The notes under the pieces were generated by a model. It had not been told where the DNA came from, made no database searches, and worked only from the letters and a program-made list of their open reading frames with translations. Both the position numbers and the translations under genes were made by a program. Below are positions 1 to 8,872 of a stretch of DNA of 64,000 bases, piece after piece. The stretch spans positions 62,001-126,000 of the forward strand of contig JAFWAC010000015.1 of assembly GCA_017507805.1 (NCBI GenBank), written 5' to 3'. The stretch comes from Clostridia bacterium. Lineage in GTDB: Bacteria; Bacillota; Clostridia; Oscillospirales; Acutalibacteraceae. Each line of letters begins with the position of its first letter. Within the stretch, counting starts at the first letter, position 1.

Positions 1-596
1 TCTAAAGCGGAAATTTGTTCAAGTGTTTCGTCAAACAGTGCCATATCCTTCATTTTGATTTTTGCGGCACAGGACATGGGATTGCCGTATTCCTCATTAA
101 GAAAATCAAAATATTCATCCTGACCTGCCAACATAGAGTCCTTAACGGTTTGCAGGCCCTCCTCGCTTGAAACAAAGATTACTTCGGCTACATTCGGAAG
201 CTTGGCTATTTCATCGCAAAGAGCTTGCGCTTCCTCGTCACTGTGGATTATGTAGTCGGTTTCTTTGATGCCGTTTTTATCGGCTTCATCCTCGTCAGCG
301 GAATTTTCCCCGTCCTCATTTTCCGATGAGGCGGTCTCAGACGATGAAGCTTGGTCTTCTGAGGTGTTATCATCGCTGTATAAAGCCCAATTATAATCCT
401 TCATATAAGCCATAACAACATTTTGCTGTTCAAGATTACCGATTGCCACATTCACATTTTCTGTAATAAGAATGGCAAGACCGATAATTACCATGCAGGC
501 AACAAGCACACCCACCGAGGCTAAGGTCATAAGGCGGTTTACCCATGTGTTTTTTATGCCCTCGCCCACAAGATATTTAACACTTCCTAATTTCAC
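1..596 (-). CDS. ftsX: cell-division ABC permease FtsX (partial, 3' end outside window)
   Basis: FtsX is the membrane partner of FtsE and activates septal peptidoglycan hydrolases. About 198 codons are visible with no stop before the window edge. The start is a GTG (596-594) that overlaps the ftsE stop TGA, so the two are translationally coupled. The N-terminus reads KLGSVKYLVGEGIKNTWVNR, then a transmembrane helix (residues about 24-46), then the extracellular loop, which contains an unusually acidic Ser/Glu/Asp-rich stretch (about residues 70-95). The C-terminal three-helix FtsX domain is off the window. The identification rests on position after ftsE and on the characteristic N-terminal topology. 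Confidence 0.88.
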   Translation of the reverse strand, partial: MKLGSVKYLVGEGIKNTWVNRLMTLASVGVLVACMVIIGLAILITENVNVAIGNLEQQNVVMAYMKDYNWALYSDDNTSEDQASSSETASSENEDGENSADEDEADKNGIKETDYIIHSDEEAQALCDEIAKLPNVAEVIFVSSEEGLQTVKDSMLAGQDEYFDFLNEEYGNPMSCAAKIKMKDMALFDETLEQISAL

Positions 597-1318
597 TGCA
601 GGTCACCTCCGGCATTGTCGGCAACGATTTTTCCGCCGTCAAGCATAATTACACGGTGCTGAAAATCGCGGACAAGGTTATGGTCGTGCGTTACCATGAG
701 AATAGTGGTGCCTTTTTTATTGATTTCGGTAAGCAGAGAAACAATTTCATAAGACATATTAGGGTCAACATTTCCTGTGGGCTCGTCCGCAATGATAAGG
801 TCAGGGGAGTTGACAAGTGCTCTTGCTAAGCCGACACGCTGTTGCTCACCGCCCGAAAGCTGTGACGGCATTGAGCGCGCCTTGTGTCCGAGACCTACCT
901 TGCTTAGCGCCTTGGAAACCTCGCGGCGGATATCTCTGCCCGAAGCCCCGACAACATACATCGCAAATGCAACATTATCAAAAACATTCATAGTAGGGAT
1001 AAGGCGAAAATCCTGAAAAACAATACCCATTGTTCTGCGAAGCAGGGGAACATCCTTGCGCTTCATATCGGTAAGATTAAAACCGTTCACCTTAATTTCG
1101 CCGGTGTTGGTTTTTTCCTCACGCATGATAAGCTTCATAAAGGTGCTTTTTCCTGCACCCGATGAGCCGACAATAAAAACAAACTCACCGTTATGGATTT
1201 TAATATTAACATCCTCAAGGGCGTGTGTCCCCCCGGGATAGGTTTTCGAAACACCGCGAAATTCAATTATAGGTCTTTGCGGCTGCAGAATTTCTGCGTT
1301 GGTTAAAAATTGCTCCAT
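593..1318 (-). CDS. ftsE: cell-division ATP-binding protein FtsE
   Basis: This is the cytoplasmic ABC ATPase of the FtsEX complex, which couples division to cell-wall hydrolysis. It has 241 residues, the usual family length plus a short N-terminal extension. Visible motifs are Walker A GSSGAGKST (about 51-59), Q-loop FQDFRLIPT, signature LSGGEQQR and Walker B LIIADEPTGNVD, followed by the switch His in MVTHD. The QDFRLIPTMNVFDNVAFAM segment is typical of FtsE rather than of importer ATPases. The gene starts 14 bp after the upstream regulator and overlaps ftsX by four bases, so the three genes form one transcription unit. Confidence 0.95.
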   Translation of the reverse strand: MEQFLTNAEILQPQRPIIEFRGVSKTYPGGTHALEDVNIKIHNGEFVFIVGSSGAGKSTFMKLIMREEKTNTGEIKVNGFNLTDMKRKDVPLLRRTMGIVFQDFRLIPTMNVFDNVAFAMYVVGASGRDIRREVSKALSKVGLGHKARSMPSQLSGGEQQRVGLARALVNSPDLIIADEPTGNVDPNMSYEIVSLLTEINKKGTTILMVTHDHNLVRDFQHRVIMLDGGKIVADNAGGDLQ

Positions 1319-1332
1319 TTGCCTGTCCTTTA

Positions 1333-2409
1333 TTAATATTTAACGGGATTGCTTTTAAGATACTTATTAACCATAAGGGCAATCTTAAAGATGATTGCAT
1401 GGTCAAATTCGCGCAAATCAAGACCGGTTATTTTCTTGATTTTTTCAAGTCTGTAAACCAAGGTATTGCGGTGAACAAAGAGCTTTCTTGAGGTTTCGGA
1501 AACATTAAGATTATTCTCAAAGAAGCGCTGAATTGTAAAGAGTGTTTCCTGATCAAGATTTTCTATTGAGCCCAATTTGAAAACCTCCTTAAGGAAGGTT
1601 TCGCAAAGGGTGGTGGGAAGCTGATAAATCAGTCTTGCAATACCAAGATTGTCGTAAGAAATAATAGTTTTCTCTGTATCGAAAACCTTACCAACCTCTA
1701 AGGCTGTCTGAGCCTCCTTGAAGGAACGGGCAAGGTCCTTAAGATTGTCAACAGTGGTACCGATACCGATAACCGCGTGAACATAAAATTCACCCGAAAT
1801 AGTGTCAGCAATGGTGTTGGCAAGCTTTTCAATGGTTTTGTTGTCAATACCGGGCTTTGTTTCCTTAACGAGAGCAATATCGGTTTCATTGATATTGATT
1901 ACAAAATCCTTGGACTTGTCCGGGAAAAGGTTTTGAAGAATATCATAAACCGAAATATCGTGATGCTTTGTTGCGCGGATTAAAATAACGGTGCGCAAAA
2001 CATCGCTGTTGAAATAAAGCTCTCTTGCTTTGAGATAAATGTCACCGGGCAAGATGTTGTCAAGAATAATGTTCTTGATGAAATTGCTGCGGTCATACTT
2101 TTCGTCATAATAGAACTTAATATTGGCAAAGGCAACCGCTAAAACCGAAGCGTATTTGGAAGCCAAGAGGTCATCACCCTCAACAAAAATGATGAAATTG
2201 GCGCCCTGAGTATTGCCCAAGCCCTTGAAGGTAAGACCTCCGTTTACAGACAGGTCGCTGTTGGAAAGAGGGAAGCTTTGAACCTGCTCTCCGATTTTGC
2301 CAAGCTCACTGCATGCGATAATGGTGAAGGTCTCATCAATAACACCGAAGCTGCGGTCGATAGAATCCTTCATTTGGTGGATTACACCTTGGAAAAGACG
2401 ATTTGACAT
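1333..2409 (-). CDS. PucR/CdaR-type transcriptional regulator
   Basis: The protein has 358 residues. The last 60 or so (LNVSETSRKLFVHRNTLVYR and following) form the PucR-type helix-turn-helix that ends many CdaR/PucR regulators. The middle (about residues 110-260) resembles the GGDEF-like domain of that family (VIGIGTTVDNLKDLARSFKEA), and the N-terminus is a sensor-like region. The family usually controls sugar-diacid, purine or amino-acid metabolism, but the ligand here is unknown. It is co-directional with ftsE 14 bp downstream, a linkage that need not be functional. A Shine-Dalgarno AAGGAAG precedes the ATG at 2409. Confidence 0.85.
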   Translation of the reverse strand: MSNRLFQGVIHQMKDSIDRSFGVIDETFTIIACSELGKIGEQVQSFPLSNSDLSVNGGLTFKGLGNTQGANFIIFVEGDDLLASKYASVLAVAFANIKFYYDEKYDRSNFIKNIILDNILPGDIYLKARELYFNSDVLRTVILIRATKHHDISVYDILQNLFPDKSKDFVININETDIALVKETKPGIDNKTIEKLANTIADTISGEFYVHAVIGIGTTVDNLKDLARSFKEAQTALEVGKVFDTEKTIISYDNLGIARLIYQLPTTLCETFLKEVFKLGSIENLDQETLFTIQRFFENNLNVSETSRKLFVHRNTLVYRLEKIKKITGLDLREFDHAIIFKIALMVNKYLKSNPVKY

Positions 2410-2464
2410 AGTAAGTACACTTCCTTTTATTTATAAAGAATAATTATTTTTTACATACACATCT

Positions 2465-2493
2465 ATTTTACACAATCTTGTTTCATTTTGCAA
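2465..2493 (-). promoter_or_regulatory. sigma-A-type promoter of the regulator-ftsEX operon
   Basis: On the minus strand a -35 TTGCAA (2493-2488) and a -10 TAAAAT (2470-2465) are separated by 17 bp, with the transcript starting about 50 bp before the regulator ATG. The rest of 2410-2650 is very AT-rich and shows no clear promoter for the divergent enolase gene. Confidence 0.5.
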
Positions 2494-2650
2494 GTAATAT
2501 TAATGAAAAAACGCAAAAAAGTTACAAATAAATTACAAAATCAGTCCTTTTTTGAAAAAAACACCGATTTTTAAGGAAAAAATACCCATTAATTACGGAT
2601 ATTTCTTTTTCCAAAGGTAAAGCTATTAAAAAACTTTAAGGAGAAAATAT

Positions 2651-3895
2651 ATGACAGAAAAGAAAATCATAAAGGTAGAAGGCTATGAATTGATGGATTC
2701 AAGAAGCAACCCGACAGTTGGCGCAAGGGTGATGCTGAATGATGGGAGTGTAGGCTTTGCGTTAGCACCGTCAGGTGCTTCAACAGGTGAATTTGAGGCG
2801 CACGAAAAAAGGGACGGGGACAGCTCCCGTTATTTTGGCAAGGGTGTGAGAGATGCGGTCAAGGGAATTTGCGAGGAGATTTCTCCACAGCTCATCAGAC
2901 TTGAAAGTGTTGAACAAAGAAAAATTGATGAGTGTCTTATAAAGCTTGACGGTACAGAAAATAAATCAAGATTGGGCGCCAATGCTATTCTTGCAGTATC
3001 ACTCGCAGCCGCAAAGGCTGTTGCAAGCTCTTACAATATGCCGCTTTACCGTTACCTTGGAGGAATAAACGGTGCAAAATTACCGCGTCCTATGATGAAT
3101 ATTCTCAACGGCGGTGCACACGCGACAAACAATATAGACATTCAGGAATTTATGATTATTCCCTTTGCGGTGTCAAGCTTTTCCGAGGGTTTGCGGCAAT
3201 GCAGTGAAATTTATCATACCTTGGGTAAAATTTTAAAGGACAAGGGTATGAGCACAGGTGTTGGAGACGAGGGCGGCTTTGCGCCGAATTTAAGCTCGGA
3301 CGAGGAGGCAATCGAGCTTATAGTTGAGGCAATAAACAAAGCAGGCTATAACACAGATGCGATTAAAATTGCGTTGGATGTGGCATCAAGTGAATGGTAC
3401 TCAGACGGTAAATACAAATTGCCAAAAAGAGAAGTGGAGAAAACCGCCGAGGAGCTTATCACTTATTATGAGGAATTGATAGGGAAATATCCTGTTATAT
3501 CAATTGAGGACGGCGTTGCCGAGGAGGATTGGAACGGCTGGGGCTTGCTTACAAGCCGCTTGGGCAAAAAAATTCAGCTTGTTGGTGACGATTTGTTTGT
3601 CACCAATACCGCACGGCTCAAAAAGGGTATTGCAAACGGTGCCGGCAACTCAATTCTCATAAAGCCCAATCAAATAGGAACTCTGACTGAAACACTCGAT
3701 GTTATAGAGCTTGCCCGTTCAAACGGTTATACAACCGTTATTTCTCACCGTTCGGGCGAAACCGAGGATACAACCATATCCGACTTGGCGGTAGCGGTTA
3801 ATGCGGGACAGATTAAAACCGGAGCGCCCTGCCGTACAGACCGCGTGGCAAAATATAACCGATTGTTGGTTATTGAAAAAGAAATATCAGGCTAA
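2651..3895 (+). CDS. eno: enolase (phosphopyruvate hydratase)
   Basis: Enolase interconverts 2-phosphoglycerate and phosphoenolpyruvate in glycolysis. At 414 residues it is slightly shorter than the usual 430. Signature blocks are present: [38 protein letters not shown] with catalytic Glu about 207, [30 protein letters not shown] with catalytic Lys about 338, [12 protein letters not shown] and [18 protein letters not shown]. Some residues differ from the commonest forms (HEKRDGD for ELRDGD, APCRTD for GSxSRTD), so this is a divergent enolase. All catalytic and Mg-binding positions I can recognise are kept. A strong Shine-Dalgarno, AAGGAG, lies eight bases before the ATG. Confidence 0.95.
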   Translation: MTEKKIIKVEGYELMDSRSNPTVGARVMLNDGSVGFALAPSGASTGEFEAHEKRDGDSSRYFGKGVRDAVKGICEEISPQLIRLESVEQRKIDECLIKLDGTENKSRLGANAILAVSLAAAKAVASSYNMPLYRYLGGINGAKLPRPMMNILNGGAHATNNIDIQEFMIIPFAVSSFSEGLRQCSEIYHTLGKILKDKGMSTGVGDEGGFAPNLSSDEEAIELIVEAINKAGYNTDAIKIALDVASSEWYSDGKYKLPKREVEKTAEELITYYEELIGKYPVISIEDGVAEEDWNGWGLLTSRLGKKIQLVGDDLFVTNTARLKKGIANGAGNSILIKPNQIGTLTETLDVIELARSNGYTTVISHRSGETEDTTISDLAVAVNAGQIKTGAPCRTDRVAKYNRLLVIEKEISG

Positions 3896-3928
3896 AGCTT
3901 TCCAACAATATAATAATCCGCAAATAAC

Positions 3929-3954
3929 AAGCAGCCGCTTCAAAGCGGCTGCTT
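3929..3954. terminator. bidirectional terminator hairpin between eno and serS
   Basis: A perfect stem (AAGCAGCCGCT / AGCGGCTGCTT) closes a four-base loop between two convergent genes. The stem itself has A-rich and T-rich outer ends, so it can act on both strands. Confidence 0.8.
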
Positions 3955-4007
3955 ACATAAAGCTTTTTAATTTTGACTTTTATCCCAACTGCTGACAAAA
4001 CGCCTTT

Positions 4008-5312
4008 TTAAAGTGTCTTGTTGCTGGTTATAACAGTTTTTCCGCCCATATAAGGTCTTAAAGCTTCGGGGATAAGCACACTGTAATGCTCACCGTCAAA
4101 ACGGAGGTTGTTTTCAAGGAATGCAATCAACATTCTCGGAGGTGCCACAACGGTGTTATTAAGGGTATGCGCAAGATACTTTTTACCGTCCTCACCCTTA
4201 ACACGGATGCCTAAACGGCGCGCCTGAGCATCGCCCAGGTTGGAGCAGGAGCAAACCTCAAAATACTTTTGCTGTTTGGGTGACCAGGCTTCAACATCAT
4301 AGGATTTAACCTTAAGGTCGGCAAGGTCGCCTGTGCAACACTCAAGTGTACGGACAGGAATATCAAGGCTTCTGAAAAGCTCAACAGAGTAGCTCCACAT
4401 TTTATGGAACCAATCCATGCTTTCCTCGGGTTTACAGATAACTATCATTTCCTGCTTTTCAAATTGGTGTATGCGGTAAATGCCGCGCTCCTCAATACCG
4501 TGAGCACCCTTTTCCTTGCGGAAGCAGGGGGAATAGCTGGTGAGTGTCAAAGGAAGCTTTTCCTCGGGTGTGATGGTGTCGATAAACTTACCAATCATTG
4601 AATGCTCGGATGTACCGATAAGATAAAGGTCCTCGCCCTCTATCTTATACATCATTGCGTCCATTTCCTCAAAGCTCATAACACCTGTAACAACATTACT
4701 GCGAATCATAAAAGGCGGTACACAGTATGTAAAGCCCTTATCAATCATAAAATCCCTTGCATAGGAAAGCACTGCGGAATGAAGTCTTGCAATGTCGCCC
4801 ATAAGGTAATAGAAGCCTTCGCCTGCAACCTTACCTGCAGCTTCCTTGTCAATACCGTCAAACAACTGCATTATATCGGTGTGATAGGGAATTACAAAAT
4901 CGGGATTGCTCTTTTCACCAAACTGTTCAACCTCAACATTCTCGCTGTCGTCCTTTCCAACGGGCACGCTCTCGTCAACAATGTTGGGAATTTTCATCTG
5001 AACCTCTAAAACCTTCTTTGAAAGCTCGGCTTCTTTTTCCTCCAGCATTTTCAATTCTGCCGCCTGCTCGTTTACAAGGCGCTTCATTTCTTCAGCTTCC
5101 TCGCGCTTGCCCTGTCCCATAAGCATACCGATTTGCTTGCTTACTTTATTTCTGTTGGCGCGAAGCTCACTTGCGCGGCTTATAGCGGCACATTTCTCGT
5201 TATAAAGAGCGATAACCTCGTCCACAAGGGAAAGCTTATTCTCCTTAAACTTTTTCTTTATATTTTCCTTCACAAGCTCAGGATTATCGCATATAAACTT
5301 GATATCCAGCAT
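4008..5312 (-). CDS. serS: seryl-tRNA synthetase
   Basis: SerRS charges tRNA-Ser in the cytoplasm. The 434 residues fit the family. The N-terminal 110 residues are the long antiparallel coiled-coil arm that grips the tRNA long variable arm (Lys/Glu-rich, about 28-105). Class II motif 2 (FRKEKGAHGIEERGIYRIHQ) and motif 3 (LNNTVVAPPRMLIAFLENN) are both visible, as is the TSEHS substrate loop. A good Shine-Dalgarno (GGAGGAG) precedes the ATG. It is the last gene of the pduL operon, 62 bp after the phosphatase gene. That gap is too short for a T-box leader. Confidence 0.96.
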   Translation of the reverse strand: MLDIKFICDNPELVKENIKKKFKENKLSLVDEVIALYNEKCAAISRASELRANRNKVSKQIGMLMGQGKREEAEEMKRLVNEQAAELKMLEEKEAELSKKVLEVQMKIPNIVDESVPVGKDDSENVEVEQFGEKSNPDFVIPYHTDIMQLFDGIDKEAAGKVAGEGFYYLMGDIARLHSAVLSYARDFMIDKGFTYCVPPFMIRSNVVTGVMSFEEMDAMMYKIEGEDLYLIGTSEHSMIGKFIDTITPEEKLPLTLTSYSPCFRKEKGAHGIEERGIYRIHQFEKQEMIVICKPEESMDWFHKMWSYSVELFRSLDIPVRTLECCTGDLADLKVKSYDVEAWSPKQQKYFEVCSCSNLGDAQARRLGIRVKGEDGKKYLAHTLNNTVVAPPRMLIAFLENNLRFDGEHYSVLIPEALRPYMGGKTVITSNKTL

Positions 5313-5374
5313 ATTTTTCTCCTCCGTTTAAGGTTTAATAAATCAACTAAGTATAACACATACAAGGAATTATG

Positions 5375-5980
5375 TCAAATAATATCATATACCTCCACAA
5401 TACCGCTTTTGTGGTAAAGAGATGGGGTAATAAGCAAGGAATAGCCTCTGCCGTTGTCGGCAGTCCATTCCACCGGTCGGTGTCTCGGCACAGCGGTTGC
5501 GCCCAAAAGCATCATAATTGCTCCTCCGTGCATTATAACGGCAGACTGTGTATTTCCGTTTTCGAGCATATCAAGCACAATCTGATTTAAGCCTATACAC
5601 AGCCTTTTGATGAATTCGGAATTATCCTCACCGCCGGGAGGTGCTGAGAGCTTACCCGATGTCCAAGGCAAAAAGTTAGGATTTCCCTCAAGCTCAGCGG
5701 CAGTTTTTCCCTCAAAGCTTCCAAAATCATATTCTTTAAGGTTTTCCACCGGTATAACAGGAAAATCGGGGTAGAGGACAGCGGCAGTCTGTTTGCAACG
5801 AAGCATAGGACTTGAATAAACACACTCGATTTCCGGATATTCCATATTTTCCTTTAAGAGACGAAGCTCGTTAAGACCTTCGGGTGAAATCGGTATATCG
5901 GTTTTACAGCCTATATACTGACCTCTGTAATTAGCATCGGTAGCTCCGTGTCGAATAAGATGAATTTTTAAGGTTTTCAT
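5375..5980 (-). CDS. histidine phosphatase family protein (phosphoglycerate mutase-like)
   Basis: This is a single-domain member of the histidine phosphatase superfamily of about 201 residues. The phospho-accepting His sits in LIRHGATDANYRGQYIG. A second catalytic Glu follows in FGSFEGK, and the second His is in VIMHGGAIMMLLG. This size and pattern match CobC/PhoE/GpmB-like enzymes, and the substrate cannot be told from sequence. The preferred start is the ATG at 5980, which overlaps the preceding stop as ATGA and has a GGAG eight bases upstream. A GTG three codons earlier is also open. It sits between the HemW-like gene and serS in one operon. Confidence 0.85.
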   Translation of the reverse strand: MKTLKIHLIRHGATDANYRGQYIGCKTDIPISPEGLNELRLLKENMEYPEIECVYSSPMLRCKQTAAVLYPDFPVIPVENLKEYDFGSFEGKTAAELEGNPNFLPWTSGKLSAPPGGEDNSEFIKRLCIGLNQIVLDMLENGNTQSAVIMHGGAIMMLLGATAVPRHRPVEWTADNGRGYSLLITPSLYHKSGIVEVYDII

Positions 5981-7089
5981 ACTATGCACTCCAAAAGCTC
6001 TGAAATTATGCTGTTTGATAACAGCATACCGTTGTTTGTTAAATAAAAACGGTTATTGTATATTTCCATTAATCCTGCAGATTTGAGTTGCTTGCATTTG
6101 GTAATAAACTCTGTGGGTAAGGCCTTTCCAAACAAAAATTTATATTGCTCGGCACTAACGCCGTTTTTGAGGCGAAGCCTTAGCATAATGTACTCGTATT
6201 CTCCGCCGCCGTCACCGTCCGGCAAAGGGAAATTGCCGTTTAAAAAGGCTTTCAGGTCGCGGGGATAATAAAATCTTTTTCCCGAAACCAAGGAATGCGC
6301 CGCAGGACCTATACCTAAATATTCATTGCCGTTCCAATATTTAAGATTGTGACGGCTTTCTTTACCGTCCTTGCAGAAATTTGAAATTTCATAATGATTA
6401 TAACCGATTTTTTCGAAAAACAAACACATTAAAAGATATTGCTCTGCCTGTTCATCGTCAGAGGGTAAGGAAAGCTTGTCTTTCTGTGCGAAAAAAGCGG
6501 TATTTTCCTCAATTTTGAGCAGATAAGCAGAAATGTGCTCAGGCTTAAGCCGATGCACAAACTCAAGACTGCTTTCAAGCGTGCTTTGTGAGGAAAACGG
6601 CAATCCCAGCATAAGGTCAAGCGAAATATTTTCAAACCCGTATTTTCTTGCAAGCTCCACGGTTTTAACGGTATCTGCTGCCGAATGTGACCGACCGAGC
6701 ATTTTCAGCTCATCATCATTTCCGCTTTGCGCGCCGATAGATAAGCGGTTAATTCCTGTCTCTGTGGCAAAATTTAAAATTTCATCGGTATCGCCGGCAG
6801 GATTTAGCTCTAAGGTGATTTCGGCATCGCCTGCAACCGCAAAATTATTTCTTACAGCTTCCAGCACAGGCTTAAGCCTATTACCTAACAGAGAGGGTGT
6901 GCCTCCCCCTAAATACACAGTATCAATGGGGCGGCGAAAGCTGCCGCCCCATTGAGTTAAAGACTTAATTAGTGCAGTTGTGTATCTGTCAAGAAGCTCA
7001 TCGGTTACAAACGAGGAGTAAAAATCACAGTATCTGCATTTTTTCTGACAAAAGGGGATATGTAAATATAAGCCTGCTTTATCAGTCAA
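5977..7089 (-). CDS. hemW: HemW-like radical SAM protein
   Basis: The protein has 370 residues. The N-terminal radical SAM motif CQKKCRYCDF supplies the three cysteines for the 4Fe-4S cluster, with an extra adjacent Tyr/Phe as in the coproporphyrinogen oxidase-like group. GGGTPSLL (SAM binding), SIGAQSGNDDELKMLGR and the C-terminal winged-helix region (SAEQYKFLFGK) follow the HemW layout. It is probably a haem chaperone, because true HemN carries additional cysteine and substrate motifs that are not seen here. It overlaps pduL by eight bases at its start and the phosphatase gene by four at its stop. Confidence 0.87.
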   Translation of the reverse strand: MTDKAGLYLHIPFCQKKCRYCDFYSSFVTDELLDRYTTALIKSLTQWGGSFRRPIDTVYLGGGTPSLLGNRLKPVLEAVRNNFAVAGDAEITLELNPAGDTDEILNFATETGINRLSIGAQSGNDDELKMLGRSHSAADTVKTVELARKYGFENISLDLMLGLPFSSQSTLESSLEFVHRLKPEHISAYLLKIEENTAFFAQKDKLSLPSDDEQAEQYLLMCLFFEKIGYNHYEISNFCKDGKESRHNLKYWNGNEYLGIGPAAHSLVSGKRFYYPRDLKAFLNGNFPLPDGDGGGEYEYIMLRLRLKNGVSAEQYKFLFGKALPTEFITKCKQLKSAGLMEIYNNRFYLTNNGMLLSNSIISELLECIV

Positions 7090-7654
7090 TTATCTCACCG
7101 GTACAGCTTCCGGAAACGCAAGCCGCATTTGCTTCATCGGTGTCGATGTGCATTGCTAAAGCATAGCTGTCGCTGACGCGGGCAATAACATCGTCAAAAA
7201 TAAGTGATCTGCCCTCGGTGGGAATTTTAACATTTACAATCTGCTTGTCTTTTATTCCGTATTTCTCAGCATCGGCAACGGTCATGTGAATGTGGCGCTT
7301 TGCGGCGATTACACCCTCGGTGATTTCAACCTCACCTGCAGGGCCGACAAGCTTGCAAGCACCTGTGCCTTTGATGTCGCCGGACTCTCTTATGGGTGCA
7401 GTAACACCGATAGAACGGGCATCTGTGAGGGAAAGCTCAACCTGAGTATCGGGACGGACAGGACCTAAGATTGAAGCCTTCATAGAAGCCTTAGGGCCAA
7501 CAACGGTAACCTTTTCCTCGCAGGCAAACTGACCGGGCTGTGAAAGGTCCTTTTTATTTGTAAGCTGATAGCCTTCACCGAAAAGGATTTCTAAATCCTT
7601 TTGCGATACATGCACATGGCGAGCTGAAATTTCAACCAAAACTTCCTTTTTCAT
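7082..7654 (-). CDS. pduL: PduL-type phosphate propanoyltransferase
   Basis: PduL converts acyl-CoA and phosphate to acyl phosphate and CoA. The 190 residues contain two copies of the PduL half-domain with the paired zinc-binding histidines: EISARHVHVSQKDLEILFG near the N-terminus and AAKRHIHMTVADAEKYG near residue 120. No microcompartment shell genes are nearby, and the N-terminus is short with no encapsulation-type extension. A housekeeping role as the acetate-forming phosphotransacylase is therefore more likely. It is the first gene of the operon with hemW, the phosphatase and serS. Shine-Dalgarno AAGGAG. Confidence 0.9.
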   Translation of the reverse strand: MKKEVLVEISARHVHVSQKDLEILFGEGYQLTNKKDLSQPGQFACEEKVTVVGPKASMKASILGPVRPDTQVELSLTDARSIGVTAPIRESGDIKGTGACKLVGPAGEVEITEGVIAAKRHIHMTVADAEKYGIKDKQIVNVKIPTEGRSLIFDDVIARVSDSYALAMHIDTDEANAACVSGSCTGEIID

Positions 7655-7694
7655 TTGAGAAAACTCCTTTTAAAATTAAAATTTATATTTATTT

Positions 7695-7722
7695 ATTGTA
7701 ACATAAATTTGTATTATTTCAA
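7695..7722 (-). promoter_or_regulatory. promoter of the pduL-hemW-phosphatase-serS operon
   Basis: Minus-strand -35 TTGAAA (7722-7717) and extended -10 TGTTACAAT (hexamer 7700-7695) are separated by 16 bp, about 40 bp before the pduL ATG. Confidence 0.65.
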
Positions 7723-7744
7723 GTATAAAATAGCATAAAACCGC

Positions 7745-8728
7745 TTATTTTTTAGATTTCACACCCGAAAGAGGGTTGGAATCCACCGCGTGCTTGATTT
7801 GCTTATCGGATACATGTGTGTAAATCTGGGTAGTGCCGAGATTTGAATGCCCCAATATATCCTTTAAAACACGGATATCAACATTTCCGTGCTGGTACAT
7901 AAGGGTAGCGGCAGTGTGCCTCAGCTTGTGGGTAGAATATCCCATATTTCCAAGTCCCGATTTTTCAAGGTAGCTTTTAACAATGTGCTGAACCGTTTTG
8001 GGACTTATCCGCCGGTGATTGCGGCTTATAAACAGAGCATTCTTTTCTGTAACAGCCAATCCTTCGTGAGGGCGAACCGCCAGATATTCGTTTATTGCGT
8101 TCTGACATGCTTCGTTTAGATATACCAATCTCTGCTTGTTGCCTTTACCCGTAACCGTAATGGTGCCGTCAGTGGTAATATCGGAAAGATTAAGAGAGCA
8201 AAGCTCGGCAAGCCGCAGACCGCAATTAAGGAAAAGGGTTAAAATACAGTAGTCCCGCTTCATATTATTGCCTTCAACCGAGTTTAAAAGCTCCAAGGAA
8301 TCCTCCAAGGTTAAATGCTTGGGCAAGCTTTGCTTTACCTTTGGTGATTCAAGCATCAGTGCAGGATTTTCGTCAATTTGATGTGTTTGTGAGGAGAGGT
8401 ATTTGAAAAAAATTCTCAATGTTGAGGTTTTTCGCGCCCTTGTGGCAGTGTTATTACCGCGCTCATTTTTGCAGAATACCATAAATCCGTATAAATCAGA
8501 AATAGTAACCGATTTTATAAGATTAATATCAACAGGCGAAATGTCGATTTTTTCAAATTCGGTATTCCTGTCAACCATTCCGCGGACTGTCAGCAGATAG
8601 CGGAAAAAGCTTTGCAGGTCAATATAATAGCCTTCAACCGAGCGTGATGATTTTCCTTTTATGGTTTCATTGTATGTAAGAAAATCTCTTATCACAGGGG
8701 GGCAGTTTTGTAAAATTTCAAGCTTCAT
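7745..8728 (-). CDS. XerC/XerD-like tyrosine recombinase
   Basis: This is a site-specific recombinase of 327 residues with an N-terminal SAM-like core-binding domain (about 10-115) and a C-terminal catalytic domain. The catalytic set is complete: Arg in GLRLAELCSL, Lys in TGKGNKQR, HxxR in HKLRHTAAT, then LGHSNLGTTQIYTHV with the nucleophile Tyr. The size and the TTQIYTH ending are those of chromosomal Xer proteins rather than phage integrases, so chromosome-dimer resolution is likely. I chose the ATG at 8728, which has GGAG eight bases upstream; a TTG six codons earlier is less convincing. Confidence 0.88.
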   Translation of the reverse strand: MKLEILQNCPPVIRDFLTYNETIKGKSSRSVEGYYIDLQSFFRYLLTVRGMVDRNTEFEKIDISPVDINLIKSVTISDLYGFMVFCKNERGNNTATRARKTSTLRIFFKYLSSQTHQIDENPALMLESPKVKQSLPKHLTLEDSLELLNSVEGNNMKRDYCILTLFLNCGLRLAELCSLNLSDITTDGTITVTGKGNKQRLVYLNEACQNAINEYLAVRPHEGLAVTEKNALFISRNHRRISPKTVQHIVKSYLEKSGLGNMGYSTHKLRHTAATLMYQHGNVDIRVLKDILGHSNLGTTQIYTHVSDKQIKHAVDSNPLSGVKSKK

Positions 8729-8799
8729 AATTGCAACTCCGTACAATTTGTTATATACTTAATATAACACCAAATCTCAAAAAATGCAATCTTAAAGAA

Positions 8800-8847
8800 T
8801 TCTTAATAAAATAATGCCTTTTTTCTTAAAATGATTTATTGTATAAT
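8800..8847 (+). promoter_or_regulatory. promoter of the response-regulator operon with TTCTTAA repeats
   Basis: A -10 TATAAT lies at 8842-8847, 26 bp before the chosen start, but the -35 region is poor. Two direct copies of TTCTTAA(T/A) begin at 8800 and 8823. OmpR-type regulators often bind direct repeats near a weak -35, so autoregulation is plausible but inferred. Confidence 0.35.
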
Positions 8848-8872
8848 CATATCAAAGGGGATGAAACAGAGG

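Noticed and set aside
5313-5374. T-box leader before serS
   Set aside because: The gap is only 62 bp and lacks the T-box sequence and a terminator; serS is an internal operon gene.
7082-7654. Microcompartment locus around pduL
   Set aside because: No shell proteins or diol/ethanolamine enzymes are nearby, and the neighbours are housekeeping genes.
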